From positions 92,476 to 156,475 of the forward strand of contig CAYTPV010000010.1 of NCBI GenBank assembly GCA_964440115.1: a stretch of DNA of 64,000 nt. Reading direction: 5' to 3'. Every line of letters begins with the position of its first letter. Position 1 is the stretch's first letter. The DNA comes from JAEWWD01 sp964440115. Lineage in GTDB: Bacteria > Bacillota > Clostridia > Christensenellales > CAG-138. Below the pieces are notes generated by a model that made no database searches, was not told the DNA's origin, and saw nothing but the letters and a program-made list of their open reading frames with translations. The position numbers were made by a program, and so were the translations under genes. Positions 8,870-18,176 of the stretch are shown one piece after another.

Positions 8870-10006
8870 CTAAAGAGTAAGCACCTTACGTACATCATAC
8901 AAAGCAGTAAGTGTTTGATAGCTTGCAGGAGAGAAGAGGTTAATGGTCCAAAAGCTTACGCCTCCAAGATTATAGGCGTCAACAAGCTCAAGACGTGCAC
9001 GGATGCTTGGCTCATTGTCAAACCAAACCATATGAATTTCACCCATATCGTCTTCGTAATAAAAATAAGGGGACTGCGAAGATATATCAAACCGTATAGT
9101 AGCACCTGCTTGTGCGGCGATATCTTCTGCTTGAGTAAACGCTAGCATTTTCGCGGCGGTGCCAGGGGCATAAGGCAGAATCCAATCAAACCCATAATTT
9201 GTCATACCCATGAGTATTCTCTGGCTGGGAATAATCGACACAGCATAGTCCAGAACATACCGCAATTCGTTAATAGGCGCCACCGACATGGGCGGACCGT
9301 AGGTCTGTCCCCATTCGTAAGTTATGATCATAATGACCTGGTTAACCAGTCTGCCGAGTTGGGGAAACTCATGAATATCATACAATATCCCGGTCTCACC
9401 TGTATTCAATCTTAACGCAACCGATGCAGCTACGGTGTATCCAAGAGGATGAAGAATTGCAGTGGCGGTCTGGTAGAATCGGCTGTACGCTTGGCGATCT
9501 GTTGGATAAATGTTTTCGAAATCGACATTCAGACCGTAGTAGTTCTTTATTTTGAGTATGCCGACTACGTTATTAAGGATCGTTTTCTGCAATGCTTCGT
9601 CGGTCAGTATATCGTGTGCCACCTCGGCGGAGAACATACCGTCTTCATTGGTATTGGTGATCACCAAAAGAGGTGCTACCTGCGCTCCGCGGGCCGTTTG
9701 GATCAGTGCAGTATCATCAATTCCTGCGAGCGAGCCGTCGGGTTTTATTCGGTAGCTGAATATGCTCAAATAGGTAAGATAGGGTAACGTATCAAGCAGC
9801 ACCTGACCGTCTATGTCAGGGAAGGCATAACCGTTTACTTCAATTATACGGCGCATCTGCGTATCGGGAATGTGTATCACTTGCCCGATGACGCTGCTCA
9901 GGTCTGTAATAGTTGGATTGGCTGAGCGCAAAAGACCGACCGGAATGCCGAATGCCTGCGCGATATCAATAAAAGTGTCGTTTGGTCGGACTACGTAATC
10001 TATCAA
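8870..10006 (-). CDS. LysM-GH18 spore-cortex-lytic-type protein, copy 1
   Basis: Peptidoglycan-targeted glycosidase of the YaaH/SleL type. An N-terminal LysM repeat (about residues 1-45, 'VRPNDTFIDIAQAFGIP') binds glycan. It is followed by a GH18 barrel with the catalytic 'GLNVDFEN' (glutamate acid/base) near residue 160 and a C-terminal 'GVSFWTINLFSPASYQTL'. I chose the TTG at 10,006 because AGGGAG sits eight bases upstream and the protein then begins 'IDYVVRPND' like its neighbour; a TTG at 10,054 is the alternative. There is no signal peptide, as in spore-coat enzymes. It is a tandem paralogue of the next gene. Confidence 0.9.
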   Translation of the reverse strand: MIDYVVRPNDTFIDIAQAFGIPVGLLRSANPTITDLSSVIGQVIHIPDTQMRRIIEVNGYAFPDIDGQVLLDTLPYLTYLSIFSYRIKPDGSLAGIDDTALIQTARGAQVAPLLVITNTNEDGMFSAEVAHDILTDEALQKTILNNVVGILKIKNYYGLNVDFENIYPTDRQAYSRFYQTATAILHPLGYTVAASVALRLNTGETGILYDIHEFPQLGRLVNQVIMIITYEWGQTYGPPMSVAPINELRYVLDYAVSIIPSQRILMGMTNYGFDWILPYAPGTAAKMLAFTQAEDIAAQAGATIRFDISSQSPYFYYEDDMGEIHMVWFDNEPSIRARLELVDAYNLGGVSFWTINLFSPASYQTLTALYDVRKVLTL

Positions 10007-10084
10007 GTTCGTCACTCCCTTAAAATACGACAATATAAGACATTTCTTAAGCAATGGCTGTTCACTATTGCACGCTATATTCCG

Positions 10085-11230
10085 CTAAACAAAAAGCACC
10101 TTTCGCACATCGTACATGGTATAAAGCGTCTGATAACTTGCAGGAGAAAAGTTGTTGATCGTCCAGAAGCTCACACCACCAAGATTGTATTCCTCCACGA
10201 ACTCCAGTCGTGCGCGGATGCCAACCTCATTATCAAACCACACAACATGCTTTAGCCCCATATCATCCACATAATTAAAATAGGATGATTTCTTTTCCCG
10301 ATCAAAAAGAATATCAGCGCCCGTAGTCTTTGCCAAAGCTTCCGCATCATTGAATGAAATGGTTTTTGCAGACGAGAATGCTTGATATGGCAATGTCCAG
10401 TCATTTCCATAATTCGGCATGCCCATAAGTATTTTCTGGCTTGGAATGACTGAGACAGCATACTCAATGGCTTGTTGCACCTGCTCGACAGGTGAAATCG
10501 CAAAAGCAGGCCCGAACGTATACCCCCATTCATAAGTTGCGATGATTACATTGTTGACATAATCGCCAATTAAGGAATACTCGTATCCCTCGTACTGCGG
10601 CCCAAGCTGCCCAGCATAAGTCTTAGGTGCAACGGTTATACTGGTAATGAAACCAAACGGACGCAGTCTCTCGGTGACCGTTTTTAAAAATCGGGCATAA
10701 GTCAAACGATCCTTAGGATAAATATATTCAAAATCAATATTTAACCCATAATAATCTTTGCTTGTCATTATTGTGATAATGTTGTCCAGAAGCGTTTGCT
10801 GGGCCTGATCGTCCGTCAGTATGGTGTGCGCTAAAGTGCTTGAGAAGCCTTCATCTGCCTTGATATTTGTGATGACCATCATGGGGGCAACCATAGCTTG
10901 TCGGGCGGCCTGAATCAGTGGTTCATCATCGATTCCAACTAGGGAACCATCAGGCAAAACCTGATAGCTATATAAGCTCAGATAAGTCAGATATGGCAAT
11001 GTCTCCTCCAATACCGAAAATTCAATATTCGGAAAAACATATCCATTCACTTCTATCATGCGGCGCATATAAATGTCAGGAATATGAATTATCTGCCCAA
11101 CATATACAGTATCGGGATCAGTAATGCTGGGATTTGATGAGAGTAAATATGTTGGAGTAATACCAAAGGCCGCCGCAATAGAATAAAACGTATCTCCGGG
11201 CCTCACTACGTAATCAATCATATGGTCCAC
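10085..11230 (-). CDS. LysM-GH18 spore-cortex-lytic-type protein, copy 2
   Basis: Paralogue of the preceding gene with the same order: LysM ('VRPGDTFYSIAAAFGI'), GH18 barrel with 'GLNIDFEYIYPKDR' carrying the catalytic Glu, and the shared 'GVSFWTINNFSPASYQTL' C-terminus. It is 381 residues if started at the GTG at 11,230; an ATG three codons later is possible. Proteins of this kind cleave cortex muropeptides during germination or sit in the spore coat. The role here is inferred from family only. Confidence 0.91.
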   Translation of the reverse strand: MDHMIDYVVRPGDTFYSIAAAFGITPTYLLSSNPSITDPDTVYVGQIIHIPDIYMRRMIEVNGYVFPNIEFSVLEETLPYLTYLSLYSYQVLPDGSLVGIDDEPLIQAARQAMVAPMMVITNIKADEGFSSTLAHTILTDDQAQQTLLDNIITIMTSKDYYGLNIDFEYIYPKDRLTYARFLKTVTERLRPFGFITSITVAPKTYAGQLGPQYEGYEYSLIGDYVNNVIIATYEWGYTFGPAFAISPVEQVQQAIEYAVSVIPSQKILMGMPNYGNDWTLPYQAFSSAKTISFNDAEALAKTTGADILFDREKKSSYFNYVDDMGLKHVVWFDNEVGIRARLEFVEEYNLGGVSFWTINNFSPASYQTLYTMYDVRKVLFV

Positions 11231-11367
11231 ATCCCATTGCTGTACTTGGGTTTATTTATATATATGAGACATGTCGGTTAGAAATGAGAAAATAAGATTT
11301 TCGTTCATGCGGGAGGGGGGTTGCGTTTTTGGGCTTCTGTCCGCGTAGGACCGCCGAACGGTTTGCG

Positions 11368-11919
11368 CTAGGACGTAACCACAGTACCCGTGGGATACGC
11401 ATATTGTGGAAATTGCGCCGTAATCCCATTGATCATATAGTCCGCCATTTGTAATGCGTTTTGATATATTGCATCATATATTGGGACTGTCAAGGATAAC
11501 TTGTCGAGTTTTATTTACCTTACGAGCTGTTCTTCAAGCTGATACTGGGTATATAGCATTTTCCGCCATACCGCCTTGTCCCAATAAGGATTTAATCCGG
11601 ATAATAGAGTTGCAATGTCGTCTGCGTTTGCTTGCAATTTTGCTATATGTGCCGCTACATCCCCGTCAATTCTTATTGTGGACGCCAATTCGGCCAACAG
11701 CAAAACCCGTTCTGCCAGCAGAGTCTCGTATTGCTTCGCATCATCCAGGCCATAGAAAGGTACAAGCTGCATAGAAAAGTCACTGGCGTTTCGCAGGGTG
11801 CGTATCGTGACATAGCTTAAATCACGAAGCCTGAACACAAGGCTTATCAGAAACTGTCTGATCCAAAGGAGATGATCGCTCCAAAGGATACGTATGTTCT
11901 CCTGCCAACTCATTTGCAT
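11368..11919 (-). pseudogene. Small helical protein gene with an in-frame stop (paralogue 1)
   Basis: The reading frame runs 134 codons from 11,919, hits TAA at 11,515-11,517, and continues in the same frame for about 48 more codons to TAG at 11,368. The part after the stop ('YDAIYQNALQMADYMINGI') still matches the C-terminus of the neighbouring paralogue ('YDRFMNIAYRLADEFINGV'). The intact product would be about 183 residues, all helical. It resembles a clostridial family often labelled 'acetylglutamate kinase' in databases without good reason. This is a nonsense mutation, a read error or recoding. A GGAGGG site precedes the ATG pair. Confidence 0.7.
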
Positions 11920-11970
11920 CCCTCCTATTAAGGTTACTTTATTTGATCAGACTACGGAGATGTGGTTTTA

Positions 11971-12572
11971 TCAATGGATAATCGCATTACCGGGTGTATA
12001 ATAAAACTGTCGCAATACTCCATTTATAAATTCATCTGCTAACCTATATGCGATATTCATAAATCTATCGTATTCTTCAAGATCTCTTGTATAATCATTA
12101 TTCATGATGCTTATGACTTGGTTTTCAACTGAATTTATAAACTCATAAAACAATTTCTGTATGACAGCTCTATTGAAGTTAATATTTATAACCGCATAGC
12201 TTTGCGAATAATTGTTCGCAAGAAAAAAAGATCATTTCTATGTTGAACAACTGCTTCTTCATCCATATTTGCATATGCTTCGATCAGTTCTTCAAGGTGA
12301 TATATGAAATCTAAAAGATTTGCTTGTACCTGATTGCTAATATCTTCTCCGTAGTATTGTAAAAGTAGATTTCTCAGCTCGCTCGCCGTTCTTTCTATAC
12401 GAACGTTTACCGCGTCTTTGCTTTCCTGAACGCCAACATTGAATAATGTGCGCGTAATATATACCCTGATCAAACGGATAATATCTACCCATATCCGACG
12501 AATGGAATTTGAAAACTGCACCTGGGGCGGTAAAAACCGCTCATCAATGGTCGTATCTTCAACTTTGATCAT
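11971..12572 (-). pseudogene. Small helical protein gene split by a frameshift (paralogue 2)
   Basis: Two ORFs, 12,572-12,186 (N-terminal 128 residues) and the reading ending at 11,971 (C-terminal part including 'AYRLADEFINGVLRQF'), are one gene out of frame by one base. The downstream frame is open well upstream of 12,153 and overlaps the first ORF. A homopolymer of seven A (plus strand 12,223-12,229) lies in the overlap and is the likeliest indel site; one extra base there joins the halves. The joined product aligns along its length with the 11.4-11.9 kb paralogue. Function unknown. Confidence 0.7.
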
Positions 12573-12690
12573 CCTCTCATTGGAAACCTAAAACATAGTA
12601 TGCGGGAATCCAGATAATTATCGCGCATAATGGCACTTTCGAAGCAAAGCCTTAAGCTGCCTTTCAGTCATTCCGTTCTTGGCATAATAG

Positions 12691-12719
12691 ATACCCCGCC
12701 ACTGGAAGTGTCGGGGTAT
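12691..12719. terminator. Hairpin downstream of the DUF4397 gene
   Basis: Inverted repeat ATACCCCG...CGGGGTAT with an inner CACT/AGTG pairing, about 30 bp past the stop of the minus-strand DUF4397 gene. The following tract is not T-rich, so termination strength is uncertain. Confidence 0.5.
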
Positions 12720-12746
12720 GATGAATATAGTTTTGTGTTACCTCAA

Positions 12747-13376
12747 TTAATAATCTCCATCTGCAGATATTATAGCATCCAAAGGTGGATTTCCTCCCGC
12801 AAGACCAACAGCATAGATTGTAGATATTGAGCCAGGCAATACTTTTACATTGGGCACAGTAAGGACAACGGCATCGCTACCGGTTGGCCTTACCTGTAAC
12901 GTATAGTTTCCCGGAGCCACACTAATATAATCGGTATATTGTTTGAAGCGCACATTAGAAAATAGCTTAGTTCCATCTGGTAAAGTAATATCAACAGCTG
13001 GGGCATCTGGAGATAAATGCGCAAATCTCACATATGAACTGCGCTTATCTACCATTGGCATATACACTTCCATTATCGGCAACAGTTGAAGATTAGCCAA
13101 CTTTCCAATCGCCGCAACTGTCAGACTGCTTTGAGATGGTATGTTCATTTTTGTGTTTAAAACTGGTGTGGTTTTTTGACCTGCCGGAAAAATTTGAATT
13201 GTGTACTCCCCTGGTTTTACAGCCACATAGTCCGTCAGCTGCTTAAACGATAGATTCTTCGCTATTATGTCCCCATTTGCATATACATCAACCGGCGGTG
13301 CATCGGGTGATGCGTGTAATAATCTCACATAAGAATCTGATGCTGACATTTCCTTGTAACATGGCCAAGCATTCAT
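12747..13376 (-). CDS. DUF4397-domain protein (two repeats)
   Basis: 209 residues made of two copies of a roughly 95-residue immunoglobulin-like unit. Both have 'SYVR(L/F)xHxSPDAPxVD', then '(L/F)KQ(L/Y)TDY(V/I)(A/S)V.PG.YT(I/L)Q'. DUF4397 units are common in surface or coat proteins of Bacilli and Clostridia. No signal peptide is visible, so it may be a cytoplasmic or mother-cell product. Its neighbours are LysM-GH18 proteins, which makes a spore-associated role possible but unproven. Confidence 0.88.
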   Translation of the reverse strand: MNAWPCYKEMSASDSYVRLLHASPDAPPVDVYANGDIIAKNLSFKQLTDYVAVKPGEYTIQIFPAGQKTTPVLNTKMNIPSQSSLTVAAIGKLANLQLLPIMEVYMPMVDKRSSYVRFAHLSPDAPAVDITLPDGTKLFSNVRFKQYTDYISVAPGNYTLQVRPTGSDAVVLTVPNVKVLPGSISTIYAVGLAGGNPPLDAIISADGDY

Positions 13377-13762
13377 TATATGTCACCTCGCAATTAGATA
13401 AAAATCATTTCATTGTATGTGGAGCAGCTTATAAAAATTCTTCAATTGACTCTGATATTGATTAACCGTGCTTGCAGAGCATACCCGTTCAATGGAGATT
13501 GCTTTTGATGATACCAAGGGGCAATCGCCCAGTTATAGTGAGTAGCATATCGCATCGGCTACTTGGTTGTAATTAATCTTTGAGCACCCAGTTTCAGAAG
13601 ATGGGTATGTGTTTTATATACGGGTATAAAATTGATGGTGATTCAGATGCGTGCTGCAGCCATGATAGACGAAGCGTTTACTCACCAACGAAAAAAAGAA
13701 TAAAGAAGGTGAAAAAGTGCATGATAGTTTAGTATCCAGATTTTGTACTAAAGGTAGATTGT
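13377..13762. other. Intergenic region, no clear gene
   Basis: 386 bp between divergent genes. It includes a short plus-strand frame ending 'MRAAAMIDEAFTHQRKKE' (stop about 13,703) that looks like the tail of a lost gene, and the leader of the 13,763 gene with an AAAGGTAG ribosome site. No riboswitch was recognised. Confidence 0.4.
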
Positions 13763-14407
13763 ATGAAAAAACTACTCTATATTGTTGGCAACTCAAAAGC
13801 TGAGGAACAGTCTTCTAGTAGGACGGTTAGCAGAAAATTAGTCAATGCAATCCTCGAAAAAGTACCAGATGTAGAACTGGAGGAATTGAATCTATATGAG
13901 GAACATATTCCGCAGTTAAAAGGCTGCTACTTCGAAAGCAGAAGCGCAATTGTTAGCTCGGCGGCCAGAAGCAAGCTAAGTGCAGAGGAACAAAAAGAGG
14001 TTTCCAAAATTGAACATCTCTGTAACCAGTTTAAGGAAGCTGATATTTACGTTCTAGCAGCTCCAATGTGGAGCTTATCATTTCCAGCTCCTGTAAAGGA
14101 ATACTTGGATTGTATTATTCAGGCTGGAAAAACAATTGCTTTTGAACACAACAAGCCACATGGCCTTATGAATGATAAACGAAGAATATTTGTTTATGTT
14201 CAATCTTCTGGTGCCAATATTCCATGGTTACTAAAGTCGACTCTTTCCAAAGGATTAAACTATGTTCACAAAATTATAAAATTTATTGGTATCAATACCT
14301 TTGATGATCTGTTGGTAGATGGCACGGGAGCAACAGAAGAGGAACGTCAAAACGCAATAAAGACAGCTACAGATAAAATACCTCGGCTAGTTGAAAAATT
14401 GTTTTAG
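13763..14407 (+). CDS. Flavodoxin-fold NAD(P)H-dependent oxidoreductase (AzoR/MdaB-like)
   Basis: FMN-dependent quinone or azo-compound reductase of the flavodoxin_2 family, 214 residues. It begins 'KLLYIVGNSKAEEQSSSRTV' (phosphate-binding loop), and has 'EADIYVLAAPMWSLSFPAPVKEYLD' as the flavin-contact region; the core 'APMWSLSFPAPVKEYLD' is diagnostic. Members carry out two-electron reduction of quinones or azo dyes with NAD(P)H. It is a lone gene on the plus strand. Confidence 0.87.
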   Translation: MKKLLYIVGNSKAEEQSSSRTVSRKLVNAILEKVPDVELEELNLYEEHIPQLKGCYFESRSAIVSSAARSKLSAEEQKEVSKIEHLCNQFKEADIYVLAAPMWSLSFPAPVKEYLDCIIQAGKTIAFEHNKPHGLMNDKRRIFVYVQSSGANIPWLLKSTLSKGLNYVHKIIKFIGINTFDDLLVDGTGATEEERQNAIKTATDKIPRLVEKLF

Positions 14408-14548
14408 TTTTGCAAACTGACGTCGTTTTTCAGCGGCGTCAGCCTTGCTCCAAGGGTCAAACGCCTTAAATCCGCCTTATGGGGCAAAGCAGTGTATTCC
14501 CAGCTTTTCGTGCAGTCAAGGTTCACCCGTGACATTAATTCCACGCTC

Positions 14549-15052
14549 TCAGCAATTTGATAAACCGCCCTTCTCGTTCAGCCATTCGAGAACAGGAGCA
14601 AGCGCTTCCTCTTTTACCCCGTCATATCCATTTTCAATAATAGCTATCGATTCTTGTAGTCTTTCATCTTTGTCCTTACGACTTTTAAGCATCTTCACAA
14701 ACATGGATAACATGATTTTATCTATGCCCTTTAACTTTTTTAAAGGTAGACATCCGCCGCGCAAATAAAAAAACGGTATGTTATCTATTTTATTTCTTGC
14801 GATAATTGTTTCGACATCGGGTTCCGCTGTTCGTCCAGAACCAGATCCGCCCACAGCTGTAACGTTATATTTCCGCACTTTATTTAACCCCTGTATCTTC
14901 CCAATCTTCATCCAACCGAGAAATATGATTTCTTCTTTCTTACTAACCTTAGAGATATCGTTTGCTCTAAAAGCCTTTAATCCCGTTTTTGAGGCCAGCA
15001 TCTCAGCATATTTCTTGGTAAACCCCGTTTTTGATTCAAACACAATTATCAT
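14549..15052 (-). CDS. Flavodoxin-like protein
   Basis: Short flavodoxin-domain protein, 167 residues, opening 'IIVFESKTGFTKKYAEMLA' (FMN phosphate loop 'SKTGFTKKYA') with 'EEIIFLGWMKIGKIQGLNKV' at about residues 45-65. It may serve as an electron carrier or a protoporphyrinogen-oxidase-like flavodoxin; there is no operon partner to decide. GGAGGTAAAGTGA precedes the ATG. Confidence 0.83.
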   Translation of the reverse strand: MIIVFESKTGFTKKYAEMLASKTGLKAFRANDISKVSKKEEIIFLGWMKIGKIQGLNKVRKYNVTAVGGSGSGRTAEPDVETIIARNKIDNIPFFYLRGGCLPLKKLKGIDKIMLSMFVKMLKSRKDKDERLQESIAIIENGYDGVKEEALAPVLEWLNEKGGLSNC

Positions 15053-15438
15053 TCACTTTACCTCCTGTAAATTGAATTAGCTTGTCAAGTAGTGATCCTG
15101 CTGAATATTATATTACATTTCGCCAGATATTGGTGTGTTTGTTTTCGTAAGTGAGAATCAGGACACCACCAAAACACACCCAAAAACCGACTTTGATTTG
15201 CTACGGAGATATTTGCTAAATGCAATATAGTCTAATTGCATTAATCTGCAATTTCGTTGGTTTCTAAGTCAGCCACATAAAACTGAACGGTATTTGGGGC
15301 GGAAAATCCTCAAACTACATATCCCATATAACGGCCCGCTGAGTTTTGTTCGGCGGGTCTTTTTTATTCTGACCACCCGTTTTTGCACTTTTCGTGGCCG
15401 TATAGTGCGGGATGTTTCCCTTGGAAAGGTGTACGGGC
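15053..15438. other. Intergenic region with a terminator
   Basis: No gene is seen. A terminator-like hairpin (about 15,333-15,365: CCCGC...GCGGG followed by T6) lies before the 15,439 gene. Around 15,130-15,260 nothing recognisable is present. Confidence 0.5.
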
Positions 15439-15822
15439 ATGAAGCGAGAGGATATTGACAGAATTGACAGCCTTCGAAAAGAGGGAATGGGATATAAGCG
15501 GATCGCGGCTATAATGGAGTTTTCTCTTGATACGGTTAAATCATATTGCAAGCGACATCCCTTAACGATAATCAGCTCAGAAGTGCGCTGTAAGCAGTGC
15601 AACGCTTTGGTCGAGCAGATGGCACATAGGAAAAAGAAACAGTACTGTTCGGATAAGTGTCGGATGGCGTGGTGGAACGCACACCCCGAGATGATCAAAA
15701 GGAAAACGGCACATACGCTGGCCTGCCGATATTGCAGCAAGCCGTTTATCTGCTACGGCAGCAAGACAAGAAAGTTTTGCAGCCGTGCCTGTTACGCCGA
15801 TTTTCGAAGGAAGGAGGCGTGA
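15439..15822 (+). CDS. Helix-turn-helix plus zinc-finger protein, mobile-element accessory type
   Basis: 127 residues. An N-terminal helix-turn-helix ('DRIDSLRKEGMGYKRIAAIM') is followed by two four-cysteine zinc knuckles: 'CKQCNALVE...YCSDKCRMAWW' at about residues 45-80 and 'CRYCSKPF...FCSRACYADF' near residues 95-120. In Clostridia such genes sit next to a small SHOCT-type gene and a serine recombinase in transposable elements (established pattern as I recall it). Here only this gene and a stub of the next survive. The ATG at 15,439 has GGAAAGG upstream. Confidence 0.75.
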   Translation: MKREDIDRIDSLRKEGMGYKRIAAIMEFSLDTVKSYCKRHPLTIISSEVRCKQCNALVEQMAHRKKKQYCSDKCRMAWWNAHPEMIKRKTAHTLACRYCSKPFICYGSKTRKFCSRACYADFRRKEA

Positions 15823-15825
15823 CGC

Positions 15826-15885
15826 ATGGAAATGTCTTTTGATGAGCGGTTAACCGCCTATCGTCTGGCTATGAGCCTCGTGTGA
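15826..15885 (+). pseudogene. Truncated SHOCT-like partner ORF
   Basis: A 19-residue frame (starts 'MEMSFDERLTAYRLAMSLV', then TGA) with a strong AAGGAGG site directly after the zinc-finger gene. The 'YRLAMS' start resembles the small SHOCT-type protein that usually follows such genes; the rest is missing. No recombinase follows, so the element is decayed. Confidence 0.45.
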
Positions 15886-16108
15886 GCTTCCAGTTGCAAG
15901 CTTAAAAACAAAGAATAAACTAGCTAATCAATTGCGGTTACCATCCGAAATGTCCATATGCAATTTGGTAATCGTCTGCCATATTAACCAATGCTCGTGT
16001 ATTCTCGACCTTTGTATTGTAACGATTGCGGCGTTCTTCTTAATTCTAACATATTCAGATTCTTCTATTAACTTTAATAAGATATCGCCCAGTCTGTCTT
16101 CTATTAGC

Positions 16109-16777
16109 TCAGTCCCAGAACTCTGTAGTACGCATAGCAGATTCATAGTGTGCAATCCGGAACGCTGCATCCGCTGCCTCAGCAGCGTTGGGCGCATAGC
16201 AATCCGCGCCTATCGTTTCGCAGAAGGATTGCGTAACGGGCGCGCCGCCAACCATCACAACGACCCGTCCCTTGAGCCCTGCCTGGTCTCTCAGGCGCAC
16301 GACTTCCTGCATGTTGGGCATGGCGCAACTGATGAGGCAAGAACAGCAGATAATCTGCGCGCCAGAGGAAATGGCGGTTTCAATGAAACGGGCGGGCGCA
16401 ACATCCACCCCCAGGTCCAAAACCTGAAAGCCGTGGCTTTCCAGCATCATTTTCACCATGTTCTTGCCTATGTTGTGTAAATCCCCCTTGACCGTGCCGA
16501 TAATGACCGTACCAAGGTTCTCAAAGCCCGTGCGCGTCATGTATGGCTTGACAAGGGAAAGGCCGACGTTCATGGCGCGGGCGCTTTCCAGCACTTCGGG
16601 CACAAACATCTCATTGTTGGTAAACAGCGTGCTGACATTGCTCATCGCGGGAAGCAGCGCATCCTTGATGATGCGCTCTGCGGTGTACCCTTCGGAAAGC
16701 GCGAGCGGTATCAAAGTCTTGATCTGCAGCGGTTTGCCTGTCTTTATGTAGAATTCGATTTCCTGCAGCGTGTTCAT
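16109..16777 (-). CDS. Methyltransferase corrinoid-binding protein (MtaC/MtbC-like)
   Basis: Cobalamin-carrying subunit of a three-component methyltransfer system, about 222 residues. It has an N-terminal helical cap domain (residues 1-85, ending 'VPEVLESARAMN') and a B12-binding Rossmann domain with the cobalt-ligating 'GDLHNIG' (DxHxxG) near residue 103, then 'CCSCLISCAMPNM' and 'VVMVGGAPV'. The start at 16,777 begins 'MNTLQEIEFYI' and lies four bases after the stop of the PocR-AraC gene. It would shuttle methyl groups between a substrate methyltransferase (absent here) and a pterin methyltransferase (18.2 kb). Confidence 0.92.
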   Translation of the reverse strand: MNTLQEIEFYIKTGKPLQIKTLIPLALSEGYTAERIIKDALLPAMSNVSTLFTNNEMFVPEVLESARAMNVGLSLVKPYMTRTGFENLGTVIIGTVKGDLHNIGKNMVKMMLESHGFQVLDLGVDVAPARFIETAISSGAQIICCSCLISCAMPNMQEVVRLRDQAGLKGRVVVMVGGAPVTQSFCETIGADCYAPNAAEAADAAFRIAHYESAMRTTEFWD

Positions 16778-16781
16778 AGCG

Positions 16782-17978
16782 CTAAAACCTCTCATTTCCG
16801 CCTTGCGAGCTGCCATAGGTATCGCGATAATTCCGCGGGGACATGCCGACGAGCTTCTTGAACATTCTGGTAAAGTAGCTTTGGTCGTCAAATCCGCACC
16901 GGGAGGATATAAAAGATATGGAAAAATCCGTTTCGATGAGCAGACGCTTGCTCCGGTCTATTCTGATCTGGTTGGCGTAATCGACAACGCTCACCCCTGT
17001 TTCCTTTTTAAATATTGAGCTTACATACGAATTGCTCAGGTAAACCTGCCGCGCGATATCCTCCAATGTCAGCTTGCGGTCGAAATTCGCGAGTATGTAT
17101 TCCTTAATCGTTGCCACGACGTCCGTATGCTTCAGGCTTTGAGGCTCAAATATCGAAAAAAGGAAGTAGCGTATGATTTCCGACAGCGCGCGGTTTACTT
17201 CCTCCATGGATTTCATCATGGCAAACCTACGAAGCTGATCCGGCCCGCAATCCAGAATATCCGGCACATTCCTGCCGCACGCCGCTGTTGTGCGGGATAA
17301 CGCGGGCAGAAGCTGCTCTATCCTGTCCTTTACGTCCTGCAGGTCTTCATAGTTCGTGAAATAGACGTATCCGAGCATTTCATTGAGTATGGCCTGAACT
17401 GCCGAACGGTCGGTACAGCGTATGCTCTGCAGCAGCCGCTTTTCAAACTCGTCGATGCACGCGATGCCGGGATCACACACATCCTCCGGGAAATCGGAAG
17501 TATGTACGAGTTCTAACGGCAGCAGGGCTTCCGGCGATTGCGAAAAAGATAAGCCGTTGAGGTAATGCTGCAGCATGGAACCCAGGGCAAGCAGGCGTGA
17601 AGATGAAAACGCGGGCAACCTTGCGATCGCGGCGGCAAACGCGCCGTCTGCATCGTCCGCGCGCGGGGCGGGGCCGTCGGTCAGTATCACGGGGCCTATG
17701 GTAACGCCATAGCAGTTCGAGTCGTCTTCCCTCAAAACTCCTGCTGCAAAAGCGATATTGCGGGGGCAAATATACACGCATGCCGATCCTTGTCTGCGCG
17801 ACAAAGATAAGCCAATTTTATTGGCTGCGCAATCCTGTATGAAACAGCATTTACACACTTCGAAAACTTCGCCGGGCACATCACAAAAGCAGCCCATATT
17901 CTGTATATGTGCCTGTAAGAGCAGCGCTTCCTGTATGGTTTTGCGGCATATGGCCGCCCACTCGGACTGTTGATGCAT
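16782..17978 (-). CDS. PocR-domain AraC-family regulator
   Basis: Transcription activator of 398 residues. The N-terminal PocR sensory domain (about residues 10-170) carries a cysteine cluster ('CDVPGEVFEVCKCCF', 'CVYICPRN'). A middle helical linker leads to a C-terminal AraC double helix-turn-helix (about residues 295-390, 'LTLEDIARQVYLSNSYVSSIFKK' shown in part as 'LEDIARQVYLSNSYVSSIFK'). PocR domains bind small hydrocarbon derivatives and often control corrinoid methyltransferase genes. Placed directly upstream of the corrinoid protein and divergent from the methyltransferase, it probably controls both. Confidence 0.9.
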   Translation of the reverse strand: MHQQSEWAAICRKTIQEALLLQAHIQNMGCFCDVPGEVFEVCKCCFIQDCAANKIGLSLSRRQGSACVYICPRNIAFAAGVLREDDSNCYGVTIGPVILTDGPAPRADDADGAFAAAIARLPAFSSSRLLALGSMLQHYLNGLSFSQSPEALLPLELVHTSDFPEDVCDPGIACIDEFEKRLLQSIRCTDRSAVQAILNEMLGYVYFTNYEDLQDVKDRIEQLLPALSRTTAACGRNVPDILDCGPDQLRRFAMMKSMEEVNRALSEIIRYFLFSIFEPQSLKHTDVVATIKEYILANFDRKLTLEDIARQVYLSNSYVSSIFKKETGVSVVDYANQIRIDRSKRLLIETDFSISFISSRCGFDDQSYFTRMFKKLVGMSPRNYRDTYGSSQGGNERF

Positions 17979-18176
17979 GGAAGGCCTCTTAGCTGACTGT
18001 GTATCTTAAAAATACAGCAGATGCGCGCGTATTGTCAATAAACGCGGCATTGTTATTGAAAGATATTTCAAAAACAGTTTGGAATTTTCATATTATTCAT
18101 TCCTGTACTGTGTTATGTTGTATATACTTCAAAGCGTTATTGTTCAAATCATATATAAGCAAGGAATGAAAAATTG

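Noticed and set aside
12186..12240. Programmed -1 frameshift at the A7/T7 run
   Set aside because: A homopolymer is present but no convincing stem-loop or pseudoknot was seen downstream, and the neighbouring paralogue is also broken, so decay or a read error is more likely.
15928..16197. 89-codon minus-strand ORF overlapping the corrinoid gene end
   Set aside because: Out-of-frame reading through the corrinoid gene's 3' end with no ribosome site or motif.
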